Assembly: GCA_963082875.1 (NCBI GenBank)
Contig: OY720103.1
Location: forward strand, 496,001-560,000
Direction of reading: 5' to 3'
Source of the DNA: Corella eumyota
Taxonomy: Eukaryota > Chordata > Ascidiacea > Phlebobranchia > Corellidae
Length of the DNA stretch: 64,000 nucleotides
This document shows positions 23,627-36,936 of this stretch, one piece after another; positions within the stretch are counted from its first letter, which is position 1; each line of letters begins with the position of its first letter. The notes under the pieces are model-generated. The model ran no database searches. It was not told where the DNA came from and saw nothing but the letters and a program-made list of their open reading frames with translations. The translations under genes and the position numbers were made by a program.

Positions 23627-26600
23627 TTAATTAAAGGTAATTAAGCCAGATAAAATGACGTTGTAAGACATTATGACGTCGGCTTTCAATGTCAGAAGTA
23701 GTGACGTCATCACAGGAACACTTGGCTAAAAACATTATTTTTACAAAGTTGTTATTAATATTCAAAAATATGTTAATTAAAAGTTTCAAGAACAGAGCAC
23801 AGTTACAAATTCTTTAAACTTTCTCCTAAACACCTTGAGTTCGATTCCCACTGCTAATATATCAAACTGGACCATTGTTAGTAAGCATTAAGATCATAAA
23901 ATACAATATTTTGATCATTTTACACCCCCCAGAACTAGTTAAATTGGAAAATGTAATCAAGCATAACAATTTGATCTTTGAAAAAACCTTTCATGATATG
24001 TAAACCCTAAAGAAGGTGTCCGTTATTACTTGCTAAAGTTGTAGACATTAAAACATAGAGAATCGAACCCAGCACCTTTCCCCTAAAATAATTACAATAT
24101 TCCTTACATCGTGATTTCCAGGTGGTGTCCAGGTGAAAGTTAAAGGTTTACTTGAATCCAAATCAACATTTCCTTTAAGTTGATCAACCTGGAAGCCCAG
24201 TGTGGTTGCTGTTTGAATGTTGTCAACAATCCATTCACCATTCTAAGAAAGTTAACACATATCCTATTACAATTCAACCTTGGTGTTTTAAAAAAAAGTA
24301 GTGGTAAGAACACTTGCTACACCACACATGAGGTCGTGGGTTTAATCCTCACTGATCTCAAGCTGTAGCGCCCTTGAGTAAGGCGCTATAAACGGTATGA
24401 ACTCCTGCTAAGCCAGCACTAAATCGGCATCATAATTATCGGGCAATTATAATCTATAATATCCCAAACTGCCACAGGCCACAGGCAACTTGAGACTGGG
24501 TCGGAGTAACTGATGTTACTCTATGTTTAAGTTGCGCATTCGACTTCCCAGATCGAGGATAAAGATATATACAAAAAAAAATTTTCCCTAAAAAAAAATG
24601 ACAAAATGAATATTAAATTATAAAAAAGTAGTTAAAACGGTTTGTCTATTTTACCTTTTTTGTTGCATTTATTAAACTTCTTAAACAACCAATGTTTAAT
24701 ATTCTTTCCACAGAACTAAATCCCTCGTTAGTCACATGACTTGTAAAAGTCAACGCTATGTTTTCCATTGGTAATATTTGTTCTAAAAAATTAAAATCAA
24801 TTGTGTGGCTTAGAGATAAGGCAGTGAAAATAACTTTGTGAAACCAAATCTTTCTTTAAGACTGACCGTTATCTTTTGCATTACTGATTGTAGCAAGAGA
24901 TTCTACATTAGAGTCCAAAGGATCACTTCCTTCAACGTACATCATATGTTCATGGCACTTTCCAGTCACATTTATGATATGAGTTTTCTCCTGATACAAA
25001 ATACATATTAATAAGCTTCAGAACACAATCCAAACACAATCTAAGAAAACAATTCCACTAAGGCAACCGGTATAAAATTTCTAGAAGTAACCTAATATTT
25101 ATACTGCAAAGTTAAGACAGAATTCACTTACAGTGTTAAACAGCACAACTCCAATTCCATCAGAGAAATGTTCACCCGGTCTATCAGGTTTAAATGTGAC
25201 GGTGATGTTGTGTGTTTCTCCTGTGTTAATCTCACCCTCACATGGTGTACAATCAAACACACTGTTACCCTGGTCGTTTTGGGGTCCTGGCAAACATCCA
25301 ACTTCAGTTTAATGAGGAAAATATCATTGTTTAATAAATGTTATACTAAGGTGCAACTTTTTAGTAGAGTCTCTGCACAAGTAAGGCTAAGATTTAAGGT
25401 TTGATTCCCACTGCTGCTACGTTGTAGCATCCAGTTAATGACCTCTTTTTTCTTCTCCAAAATCATGCACATAAAGCCCCGGCTTTTTAACACACTTAAA
25501 ATAACAAACCTAATAAAGTTTTTCTGTTAGTTTCTGTAGAGCTTAAAAATGTTGGTAGTTGCTGCATGTAACTATGTTTTAATAAGGAACTACTATCCAT
25601 TCTAATGCTGTATTTCACAGCTAACGATGACTGGTTTTCAAGCTGTAATAAGTTTTATGGTAGTTAATTTTTTAAACAAAAAAATTAGATATTTCTGATT
25701 TTTAGCAGATTATTAAACTAGTTTTACCTGAAATTGTGATTCAGCAACGTTATCCTTCATCACATTTCCCATGTTAATAACTTTACTATCAGGAGTTAAC
25801 TTAATGACAGGAGTGACCCCTTTGCCTGTTAGACAAACTTCAAGTGTTGATGTCGGGCTGATCATTTTGAGAGCTTCGTAAAACTAAAAAGCAAATTGAA
25901 TTAGATTAATAACTGATCTCAATCTAACATGCAACATAACCAGCAGCATGGTGTAGTAGTTAGAACACTATCTACACTACAGAAGGTAGTGAGTTTGATC
26001 CCCACTGCTCTTATGCTGTAGCGCACTTAAGTAAAGTGCTATAAATGGTTTAAACTCCTGCTGAGCCCGCACTTAATTAACAGCTTATAATTATTGGGCA
26101 AATGTAATCTATAATATCTCATACTGCCAAATGCAACTTGAAACTGAATCGAGATTACAATTGTTACACTATGTTTTAGTTGTGAAGTTGACCTTCCCAC
26201 ATTTAGGATAAGTATAAATTTAACAATAAATTTGAAAAGTATTACCCTGAAATTTAGGTAAGCGAAGATCTCATATTTTCAACAAAACTTACAACTGTCC
26301 CAGCATTGGGAGTGAATGAAACAAGCATGGTGTGGGTTTCTTCTGGCTTCAATGTTCGTAGTGCATTCAGCAATTGGAAGGGACCACTTGTGTCTAATAC
26401 TGACACAGTTAACTAGAAAAAAAATAATGTTTTAGCTTTATTTTTAATGTTACATTCTTGTGAGAGAGTAGCCTAAAGGGCTACTGCTACAGTATAATAG
26501 CAGAGGGCATACGATCTTTGATCTTAACTATCACATGAAAGGTTACAATGTGTACTATAGAAAGGGAAATGTATTTACCTCAACTGGATTTTCAGAAATA

Positions 26601-29600
26601 TTTTGGATACTGATTGGTCTTATAGCATTTTGTCCAATAGATACTTGACCAAAGTCAGTTAAATTATGTCCGTGGTTGGATATTATCACAACAGGAGGTT
26701 TAATAGTTGGACAATGAACTTGGAGATACAAAGTGTTCATCTTACTATAAATATAATTAAAAGTAAAACTAATAGTAAGAGGGGTTCAGGGTTTAATACC
26801 GAAACAATGCAAAACCAAATGTGTAAAAGTTATTATAGGTAAGCTTTTCTACAATTAAATAATAAATTAAGAACCTGTAATTTAAACTTTCTGGTTCAGT
26901 ATTATTCGAACAATTTCCAACCGCAACAAAACAAGGAATAACAAAAGTTTCAAAATTTCCAGAGAAATTTCGCATTAAAGATGACTTTGCTGCTTTAAAA
27001 GCAGTTGAACTAAAAATAAATTTATAGTTTTAAAAATGTTACTTTTAACATCAGGTTTCTACTGACTTGAACATTTAAAACTTACTTTTGATCAATCATA
27101 TCGGGTGTTGGTAACGGCTCGTCCAAAATTGATTTATCATTTGTTTTTGCAGAACTTTTAGTACTTCTACTGACTGTCTCTGTAGTTTTGGGTTTAGCTG
27201 GGGTTTTTGGGGTCTTCTTACCTTTTGTCTGTGTCAAATTTATTATGTTAGATATTTGATCCTTTGTATCTAAATCTTACATGAAGTACAATCAAAACTA
27301 AGCAGAATTTTAATCCAGTTAAAATTAAAAATTGAACATTTGCTTTTTTAATTTTTCAGGTTTCAATATATAACAAAAACCAACAAGTACCTTCTCCTCT
27401 TCCAGCTGTTTATTTGCAAGCTCCTCTTCCTCCTTTTTCTTTAATTTCTCTTCTTCTTTCACTTTTTCTTCTCTCTCTTTTTTAAAAACACTTACTGCTT
27501 CTATCCTAATGTCAGATTCCTTTAACTTCGGCGAGAACTCCAGCGTAATGTGACATTTCTAAACATAAATATAACAAATATTACTAACAACCAACCACTA
27601 CTTTCTATATTAACGCAACATGATTTCTTTTACCTTTCCAGGTTGTATGGTCCCAACTGATGGAGTTATTGATATGGGAGCATTTTTGGGGACCACAAAC
27701 TCAAACGAAGTGGGACCCACAGGAACAATTTCTCCCTTTCCTATTACAAAAAAACACAGAGTTAGAAAAACTTTAAGTACCACAAGTTTTTAAGACTAAG
27801 TAAAGTACATATCGTCAGCGTGGTGTAGTGGTAAGAACACTGGCTACAACACCATGAGGTCGTGGGTTCAATCCCCAATGATCTCATGCTGAAGCGCACT
27901 TGAGTAAGGCGCTATAAACGGTACGAACTCCTGCTGCGCCAGCACTTAGTCAGCAGCATAATTATTGGGCAATTATAATCTATAATATCCCAAACTGCCA
28001 CAGGCAACTCGAGGCTGGGTCAGGGGAACTGATGTTACTCTATGTTTAGGTCGCGCATTCCACCTTCCTACATCAAGGATAAATATATATACAAAAAAAA
28101 ATATCATTACATTACAAATAGTTTGAACTTGTGCAATGTTAGACAAAATAGGATTACTAATAGAAACAATAATTTAAAAAACACAGCTTAAAGCTGGGTT
28201 AACTTAATATTAAAGCCATTACACTACAGATAACAAGACAAACCAATTCTGGGCACAGGATGAGTGAACTCGTTAGCACTTGTATGAGGATTGATCACAT
28301 GAATGTTGGTCACTGAAACATCATCCAATGAAACAGCAGCAAAGTGAACAACCTTTATATTTTAAATTATTAGTAACTTACTCTAACTTACTCAATAGTG
28401 ATAGTAATAAAATAAAAGTTACCCTTTGGGCTGTCTTATGATTATTTTTGGATATATTTTAATCCTTGATGTGGAAAAGTCGAATGCACAACTTAAACAT
28501 AGAGTAACATCAGTTCCCATGACCCAGTCTCGAGTTGCCTGTGGCAGATTGGGATATTATAGATTATAATTGGCCGATAATTATGCAGTGTTGGCTCAGG
28601 AGGAGTTCATACCATTTATAGCACCTTACTCAAGGCCAATACAGCATGAGAGCTGTGGAGATTAAACCCACGACCTTATGTGTGATGAAGCAAGTGTTTT
28701 TACCACAACACCACGCTGCCGGGTAATTTATAATAGTTAGCCTATAATCACAAATCCAACCTGATGGCTTAATTCTAAAGGTGGGTGAACTCCAACAGCT
28801 TTGCATCTGATGAAAAAATCACGATTTATCCCCGATCTGCAAGTGAGAGTAAAATCATATTCCTTCGCTCGTTTTGCTTGAACAATTATGTCAAGCTCTA
28901 GTTTCTCTAGTGGTAGAATTGTGCCAAATCCATCATTAGGTTGAACGTCCACAAACTAAATAGATTAAATTATAAAATAACCTGAACTGAGAAAAATGAT
29001 ATAAACATAAAGTAACATCAGTTACCCCAACCCAGTTCTAGTTTCCATAGACTATTTGGGATATTTTGAATATAATTTGATTATAATTGCCTGATAATCA
29101 AGCTGCTAATTAAGTGTTGGCCAAGCAAGGGTTCACACCCCTTATAAAACCTTACTTAAGAGTGCTACAGCATGAGATCACCTTACAATGTAAAAGAAAT
29201 TTACTCACATCAGGTATGTTTACAAATCCAAATAGTTGCGGCAAAATTGAATGATTTGTCAGCTTTACAGTTTGTGTGACACTCTCATAAATTCCACAGT
29301 GGCCAAAATCGATGCTCGTTTGATCAAATTGCATGTCTGATGATGTCACAATGGCATTCACAACAAATGGAACAGGTCGTGTCTGGTCAGCAACTCGAAC
29401 AACCAATGGACATTCTAGAACCCCAGTTTCTGGGTCAAATAAACCGCCAGCTTCTTCTTGCAAGTTATGTCTAAAATATCAACAATTTAACCTATTGTTG
29501 AGATAGTAGAAAGACAATCCAGCTAGAATCAAACTAAGAATCTGAAGTCCTAAGTTTTAGTTTACAAAAAGATGAAATCTAGAGCCTTAAACACACAAGC

Positions 29601-32600
29601 AGTGGGAATCAGACTAAGAATCTTAAGCCTTAAATTTACAGTTTACAGCAAGTTATGATTCTACCTTGGCAAGAACTTGAGCTGAGCAGTAAATGTTGAC
29701 TTGGCTTGAATGTACCCAGTTTTGGGCAACAGTTCCATGTGATTTCTTAGCTCTTTGGGTACTTCAAAGTTTAACCTTAAAGCTGTACTTGCCCTGAATG
29801 ATAAATTCCAATGTGATTCTGGTATAAAAAGAGTAATGCACTACCCAACAGAACTCAGTCAGCTAAAACTTTACCTGTTGTGTATTAGAATCTGGTCCTG
29901 ATATAAACGATCAAACATTGTGATTCTTAAATCGATGTTTTGTCTTTCCAACCAAACTGGAACGTCGATAGCAATAGCTTTGGTGGAAATTTCAAGCTGA
30001 AAAATGATGCAGTGTTTAAGGTCTGAGCTAAAATTCACTTTTTCTATAAACTTCCCCTATGGATGGAGTGCCTACAGTACTTAACTACATAATAAGACAG
30101 TTGTCTTAATATTATAAGACTGAATTAACTTACAGTTTCTGATTCCTGGTCAGTAAATGTGACTTTAAAATTAGTCTGAATGTCGCCGGGAATGCTTGGA
30201 GAAAACACAATGTCCAATTTAATTGATGAAAAAGGTTCTATTTCACCACTGCATATCTACACAGATAAAAGCAGTTTAATTACCCAGCAATTTACCATTG
30301 TAACAATATATTAAACCAGCATGGATCTTACAAATAGCAAGACTATGTTTTTAACTTGACCGGCAGCGTGTTGTAGTGGTAAGAACAATTGCTATACCAC
30401 CAATGAGGTTGTGGGTTCAATCCCCACTGATCTCAAGCTGTAGCGCCCATGAGTAAGGCGCTATAAACGGTATGAACTTCTGCTGAGTCAGCACTTAATC
30501 AGCAGCATAATTATCCGGCAATTATAATCTATAATATCCCAAACTGCCACAGGCAACTCGAGACTGGGTCGGAGTAACTGATGTTACTCTATGTTTAAGT
30601 CGCGCATTCGACTTTTTCCTCAAGGATATACATATATACAAAAAAAAACTTAATCTTTGTCCATTCACTTCAACGATAAATTAGTAACACACAACTTACT
30701 TCCCCGACTTTAATCTCATCTGGTATCGCTGGATATTCTGTCGCTGGCGTTTCAAAAGTTATTTCATCTCCAGGCTGGTCATAATCTGTAAAATGTGACA
30801 ACAGTTTAAAAGTACCAGCAGAATTAATTAACTTAGCATGAACATTCATTTGTTCTCTCATTAAACAAGTAAACCCAAAACTTGCACTACCAGTGAGACT
30901 TATGGGAGCTTAAATATATTTACATTTTTCACTCTCTGTTGCGTGTCCTTCTCTAATTTCAGTGTCCGCTGTCTTTGGAAACTCTAAAAATATTTAAATT
31001 ATAAATTGAAGTTTCTTGTACTTATTTTATAACAGTCAGACCCACTACGCTAAGTTTTATGTTCTGTAACCAAATTTACCTGTTCCTGTAGCCGGAGCAC
31101 TTGGCTTAGATTCAGGAAATATTGTCGCTCCAGTTTTAGGTAATTCGGAAGCAATGTTTGCACTTTCAACTGTTTCTGCAGTTGTCTGTTTAAGAAGAAT
31201 AATATTTAAATAATATTACAAACAAAACTACCAAATTAGAGTAATAAAAGATTACCAATATTAACACTGCACAGTTCAACCTTCTTAAATATAACCTAGT
31301 CATTTTCCACCACTTACTAATCTTCCCAATGATGTTTCCAACGTAAACAGAGTCGCTTCTCGCTCGGGAACTTTTTGAAATTCAAATCTGATTTAAAAAA
31401 CAATTAAAGTAAAACTTAATTTGGATAAACAAAACTTATGAGATTCTTTGAGCACTACAACACAAAAGCAGTTAAAAATAAACATGGGACCTGACCTCAT
31501 GTGGTGATGCCAACTGTTTTAACAACAACACCAGGCTGTCGATTATATTTTTATGAGAATTAAACAAATAAAAACATAATAAAACACATTTTAAGTAATT
31601 GTACCTGGTACCAAGTGCCCCCTTGTTTATCAGGGTAACACTTTTTCTTATTGTTTCCCCAATTACTTGCACACCAAAGTCAATTGAAGTCACATCCAAT
31701 GACAACTAAACATTAAACAATTATTATTATAAAAAAAACTTGTTTATTTCAAAACTTAAAATACTTACATCGCATTTCTTGGTTGTGCAGTTTAAGAGAA
31801 TAGAAAATGGACCGGTTTGTGCTGTGAAAAAAACCTTGCCACTTAAATCCTTATTGATCTGGAAAAAATGAATTGTTACATGGGGTTAAAAGGTCTACAT
31901 TGTAATTACCGGCAGCATGGTGTAGTGGTAAGAACACTTGCTACACCACCATTTGGTTGTGGGTTTAATCCCCACTGCTCTCATGCTGTAGCGCCCTTGA
32001 GTAAGGCGCTATAATCGGTATAAACTCCTGCTGAGCCAGCACTTTATTAGCAGCATAATTACCGTGCAATTATAATCTATAATATCCCAACTGCTAAAGA
32101 CAACTCGAGACTGGGTCGGAGTAACAGTTGTTACTCTATGGCTAAGTCGCGCATTCAACTTTCCCACATCGAGGATAAAGGTATATACAAAAAAAATTAA
32201 AAATACTTTACCATTGGTTTAAAGGTGACAGTCATCTCACAAGACATACCAGCAGACATTTGTCCAGGAGGGTGGAAGCTAAATAAATGATTTTAAACAA
32301 ATTTAATCTCATTAAAGCTTTCACATTTATGCAAAACAACAACTGAAAAAAGTCTAAGTTTGGCAGAATGAGTTAAAGTATGACTAGGCTGTAAAATCAG
32401 GGGTTTAGACCTGATTAACTTACTCGATTTTAATGAAGTCTTTTAGGTGTTCTGACATTCCAGTCAACTTGAGGAAATTAATGCTGTATGAAACATTTGT
32501 GATCACAATCTTTTTCTTGTACGATTTTCCAACTTCTAAGTTCTACAAGTTAATTAAAAATTAATTTAGAAAAAACCCAGTCCCAAAATTTAGAAAAAAA

Positions 32601-35600
32601 CCCAGTCCCAAGTTAAGCAAGTTTAAAATATTATTGACCCTATGATAATATTATCTTTACCCTTTCTTAAGTTGTACAAGTTTAGGATATTATTGACCTC
32701 ATGATATCACCCAACCCAGTTTCAAGTTGTACAAGTTTAAGATATTATAAAAAAATATTTCTGATTATATATTATATTAATAACCAAGTTGATTAATGAT
32801 TATGTACAAAACACTTACCTTAAAATGAATGACATCTGGTTTGCTGTAGAAAGGTTGACCTTTAAATTCCCGACCAGCAGCAACTTGTTTAACAATAATT
32901 CCTTCCCTGTGCTTCTTTAAAGTGTTTTGTAAAATAGTTTGCTCCATTTTAGTTCCACCCAGAGGTTTTAACTGAACTTCATCTTTGGCTATCTGTAACA
33001 ACATTACAAACAAGACAAAGTTATATCATTCTAGTTTAACTTATTTTAACCTATACTGTTAGTCAAACTATAATTAAAACTGTTAGTCAACTATAATTAT
33101 TAAGATATCTAAATAAATGTAAAGAAATTTAATTAAAAACTTTTACTACAAGCAAACACCAAAACAGAATATTCACATTATAAACTTTATCTTTTTGTTC
33201 CCATAATCCTTCAAATTCAGGGTGAGAGAGAGATTCATCCTCGTTATTTGAAGTTTGCTTGTGATTCAAAATAATTGATTTGTTGTCCTCATTTTGGGTG
33301 CACGTGGATGCTGACAAAATATCTCGACGTTTATCCTAAAATTTATATTCAAAGTTAAACCAGTTTCTTAAATTTAAACAAAATAGTTTGTACATTTATT
33401 AAATATTGAGACTGGGTTGTGATAATAAAGTAGATAAAAATTTTGCTGTAAAGTTAGTCTTAAAAACTCTTACAGATTTTGAAGACTGCGGAAGATATTT
33501 CTCTTGCTCAAGAAACACCGGGATATCATCTTCAGTCAGGTAGATTTTGGAGTGAATCGAGGGTTTTTGAATTGCTTTCGTTTCTTTGAATGTCTCACTT
33601 TGGCGACTTTTGAACAAATGAGGCTAAAAAATTAAAAGTTATGTTACTATGGGCAGTAATATTAAAGTAGATTTGCTCTTGTATAAAATATGCAAGATAA
33701 CAAGTCAAACCTGTTGTTTTTTACGTCGAGTTAAATTCTGTTCTTCATTTAAAATTTTGGACAAAATTTGGGCTTTATTTGATTCTTGTGTTGCAGCAAA
33801 ATTCCTTTAAATATAATTAAAAGTTACTTAGGTGCAATACTCATAAAAGTTATAAAAAATTTAGATTTAGGTTTTAACACTCACTGCTTTTCTTTTTCAA
33901 ATTCCAAAAACTTTTTCTTTCGAAGTAAAACTTGTTCAGGGTTTCCACCCTGCTCAAAAACCTTTTTCCTTTCATTCTCTTCCATTGCCTTTTTCTCTAA
34001 AGCATAAGCAGAATCTCTTGCCTAATGCAAGGAAAAATAGATATAATCGACTTTGCACAAACGAAACTTTTACAGAAAAAATCAACAGTTGAACTCATAA
34101 TATAGTAATACCTGTAAAGCTTTTAAATTTTCCCGATTTGAACTTATATTCTTCTTCAAACTTATAATTGTTTCAACTTTCTGCTGGGTTGCTACTTTCT
34201 GTTTTTCCTCCAATTTTTTTTCATGTTTTCTCACTTTTGCTAAGCTTTCCTTAAAAGAATGAAAAAAACGTTAAATACTGTCAAAAATTAGCATTAAACA
34301 CAATTTAAGTTTTAATTCACAAATAAACTTAAACTCACTTTTAAAAACACTTGGGCTGGTAACTGATTTGTGATCGCAGCTTTTTTGGCAAATTCACCTC
34401 TCTGCTTTCGAGTTTCGATCAACTCTTCCAAGTTTCTACAAAAAAAATATTTTAAAAACTTTAACTTGACTAGCAAGGTAAAAAGGAATACAATTTTGTG
34501 TAAGGGAAAAATATTAAACAACATTTTAGTTAAGTTATCATCATTTACTTTTTAGCATTTTTAAATTGTCGTTTTTGTTTATCGGCAGCTTCTTGCTCTT
34601 TGCCAAGTCGATATTTTGCCATCTTATATTTATGCTGAGTCACCCTTGCTTCTTTTTCAGTAACTTGCTCGGCTAAATTTGTAAAATGTCGTTGTTCTAT
34701 AATGACTTTAGAAAGACATAACCTAAAAAAATAAAAACACTTTTTATAAGTTGTAGAAAAAACAATAAAAAAAGAAACACCAAGCAGGTATATTTACTCT
34801 GTTTCTTGCAAAGTTTTATTGATATCTATCTCCAATTCTTTATCAGCTTTTATCTCATTTTCTAGTTTCTGTTTTTGTGAAACCAATCGAAAATAAGCCG
34901 CCTTATTTCCATTTTTCTAAAAAAAAAAATGTAAACACAAAACATAAGCAAACCTAATCAATTTTACAAATCAATAACAAGATTTTAAAGTTAAAAAACA
35001 TTGCCCCAACGAAATCCTCTAACAGAATACAACTTTGCTTGACATATTAACAAAATGATTAACCTCTGATTCAAGAATTTCTTGAGCAACATCTTCCAAC
35101 TCTAACTTTAAAGCTTTCAATCTTGTTCTGCATGCATTTAATTCTTCCCTAAACAGGTTTATACTTTATTAAATTTTTTTGTTAATATCTTTATCCTTAA
35201 TGTGGGAAGGTCGAATACGCGACCTAAATCTAGAAAAACATCAGTTAACCTGACCCAGTCTGAAGTTGCCTTTAACAGTTTGGGATATTATAGATTATAA
35301 TTGCAAGGCAATTAAGATGCTGATTAAGTGCTGACTCAGCAGGAGCGCTACAGCAGTGGGGATTGAACCGACATCCTTATGGTGGTGTAACTAATGTTCT
35401 TACCACTACACCACACTGCCAGTTTTATTGTGTTATACAAGTGTAAAAACCCAGAATAGAAGTAAGACTTAATCCCATATCAATAAATATTAAATATTTC
35501 TACCTTGCTCTAACAACAGCAAATTCTCTCTCTGATAACTTTTCCTGAAGAATATCAAGATGTCGTCGTAGCATTATAAGTTGAGCAACTTCTTTTTGTA

Positions 35601-36088
35601 AACCCGGATCAGTTTCCAAATACAATCCTTAAAAGAATTACAATTATTCTTCAGTATATGATTTTAATTCTTGTAAAGTTAAGGAGCATTTAAAAAAATA
35701 GTACAAAGGCAAAAAGTAAACAAATTTATAAATTAACAATAATTCTTTTATGTAGTTAATATTAACTTTGGTTTGTAACCATGTAATTTAAATCAATATA
35801 AATATGCAGACGACTTTTAAAAAAATAAAAAACATACCAATTTGGGAAGATTCAACATCATCTGCAGTTGATTCTGTTTCATTGCTAAACAAATCGTTGA
35901 AATCATCATATTGGTTATCTAAAGCAATACAGTTTGGGTAAATATTGGTTGCTTTTCTTTTATTGTCAGATTACAACAGTTTTATTGTCAGATTACAACA
36001 AAATCTTACCATAATCTTCTTCTTCAGATGAATCCTCTTCAAAGTGATTTTCACTTGGACCAAATCGATTCACGTTTTGTACATCCAT
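23627..36088 (-). CDS. CFAP74: CFAP74, ciliary ASH/MSP-domain protein
   Basis: A long gene of some 30 exons. CFAP74 is part of the C1d projection complex of the axonemal central apparatus in motile cilia. The start at 36088 reads MDVQNVNRFGPSEN and is acidic. Glu/Lys-rich coiled coil follows (about 36000-33700). Then come PLGGTKMEQTIL and GREFKGQPFYSKPDVIHF (33000-32820), which match CFAP74 specifically, and a run of beta-sandwich ASH-type domains, with SLDVTSIDFGVQVIGETI near 31690, MQFDQTSIDFGHCGIYESV near 29320 and DVQPNDGFGTILPLEKLE near 28940. The C-terminus KADVIMSYNVILSG (near 23680) matches the end of the human protein. A charged Lys/Glu insertion lies near 27390-27540. Exon edges are approximate. 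Introns hold at least nine SINE copies or fragments in both orientations. The gene ends about 300 bases before GPATCH2. Confidence 0.93.
24296..24590 (+). repeat. tRNA-derived SINE in CFAP74 intron
   Basis: Near-complete plus-strand copy, opposite to the gene, with B-box GGGTTTAATCCTC and an A-rich tail ATATACAAAAAAAAAT. The first ~15 bases of the head are missing. Confidence 0.9.
25937..26222 (+). repeat. tRNA-derived SINE, older copy, in CFAP74 intron
   Basis: Complete but diverged: head CAGCAGCATGGTGTAGTAG, core and AGGATAAGTATA tail are recognisable. Confidence 0.85.
27810..28102 (+). repeat. tRNA-derived SINE in CFAP74 intron
   Basis: Near-complete copy with head CGTCAGCGTGGTGTAGTGG, B-box GGGTTCAATCCCC and an A-rich tail. 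It faces the minus-strand copy about 350 bases downstream. Confidence 0.9.
28449..28725 (-). repeat. tRNA-derived SINE in CFAP74 intron, inverted relative to its neighbour
   Basis: Minus-strand copy with both tail (CCTTGATGTGGAAAAGTCG) and head (CAACACCACGCTGCCGGG) present. Confidence 0.9.
29006..29182 (-). repeat. Degenerate SINE in CFAP74 intron
   Basis: Old minus-strand copy. Core and AACCCTTGC-type middle are visible, while the head is cut off at CATGAGATCA next to an exon. Confidence 0.7.
30357..30650 (+). repeat. tRNA-derived SINE in CFAP74 intron
   Basis: Near-complete plus-strand copy (GACCGGCAGCGTGTTGTAGTG, GGGTTCAATCCCC, A-rich tail). Confidence 0.9.
31446..31545 (-). repeat. SINE head fragment in CFAP74 intron
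   Basis: Only the tRNA-like head is left: GGACCTGACCTCATGTGGTG and ACACCAGGCTGTCG in minus orientation. Confidence 0.55.
31907..32198 (+). repeat. tRNA-derived SINE in CFAP74 intron
   Basis: Near-complete plus-strand copy with head ACCGGCAGCATGGTGTAGTG, B-box GGGTTTAATCCCC and a tail ending in poly-A. Confidence 0.9.
32565..32750. repeat. Tandem short repeat derived from SINE core
   Basis: Three imperfect copies of CCCAGTNNCAAGTTGTACAA plus a TTTAAGATATTATTGACC-type stretch. The sequence resembles the SINE segment CCCAGTCTCGAGTTGCC on the minus strand, so it probably arose by local amplification of a decayed copy. Confidence 0.55.
35188..35430 (-). repeat. tRNA-derived SINE in CFAP74 intron
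   Basis: Minus-strand copy, slightly shortened in the middle. Tail (CCTTAATGTGGGAAGGTCG) and head (CTACACCACACTGCCAG) are clear. Confidence 0.85.
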
Positions 36089-36936
36089 GTTATTATTAAA
36101 CAGTAACTTAACATTCAGATATTTAAACTACGTTGTCAGGTTGTCTATACAATTAAAAAGTTATATGTCTGTATGTTAAATTCAAACTTTAAAATGCGAT
36201 TCTTTTAGTTTAAAAAACAATTGACAGGTCACCTATTTTTTAATAAAATTAACAAAACCTAAAACCGCCCAAACTACTCTAAAACTGGGTCAAAATAACA
36301 TATTTTATCCCATATTTAGGCTGTTAAATTCCTCTTCCCACATCGAGGATAAATATTTAAATAAATAAACGCGCAAAACGTTGTCATAGTTTCGCAGTGT
36401 TGTCAAATAAATTTTGCAGTGTTGTCAAAAACATTACAAAATTTTAATCTATTTTTATTATTTTTATTTGAGAAGTCATAGCATTCTGTTATCCAAAAAA
36501 ATCTTCTAAAAACCTGACACAAATTTTAATAACTCTGTAAAACCTTTGTAAAAAGAAATTACTTGACAATTAGTTCAAAAAACAAATATTTATTTTCAAT
36601 AATATCCTAATTAAATAAAATAATTGCAGATATTAATATAGTACAGGTTAAAACATGACACATAGAATAAATACAAAAGTTTACAAAAAAGTGCATACCA
36701 CAAAAATTAAAATATTTTGTATATCAAAAAATTAAAAATTCCGATTAATCTTAAAACACTTTTGAATTGGTTAGACTTAAAACCAATTTATTGTCACCGT
36801 TAGTTAGTTTGTAAAACTGGGTATTCACACAAACAGAATCAGTAAAAAGGTTTATAAACAAGTTCTTGGCTTAAAATGATTCCACGCTTGAACTGTTGGG
36901 CAAATCCATGAACAAGATAAAAGTAAAATCAAATGT
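36089..36936. other. CFAP74 upstream / ABCB6 3' region
   Basis: Gap between two minus-strand genes. It holds the SINE fragment above and AT-rich DNA. I looked for an RFX X-box near the CFAP74 start and could not identify a convincing one. Confidence 0.4.
36262..36365 (+). repeat. SINE 3' fragment
   Basis: Tail part only: AAACTGGGTCA, CCATATTTAGG and CTTCCCACATCGAGGATAAA. It lies upstream of CFAP74. Confidence 0.65.

Noticed and set aside
36089-36450. RFX X-box for the ciliary gene CFAP74
   Set aside because: GTTGTC half-sites occur but no convincing paired X-box could be found.
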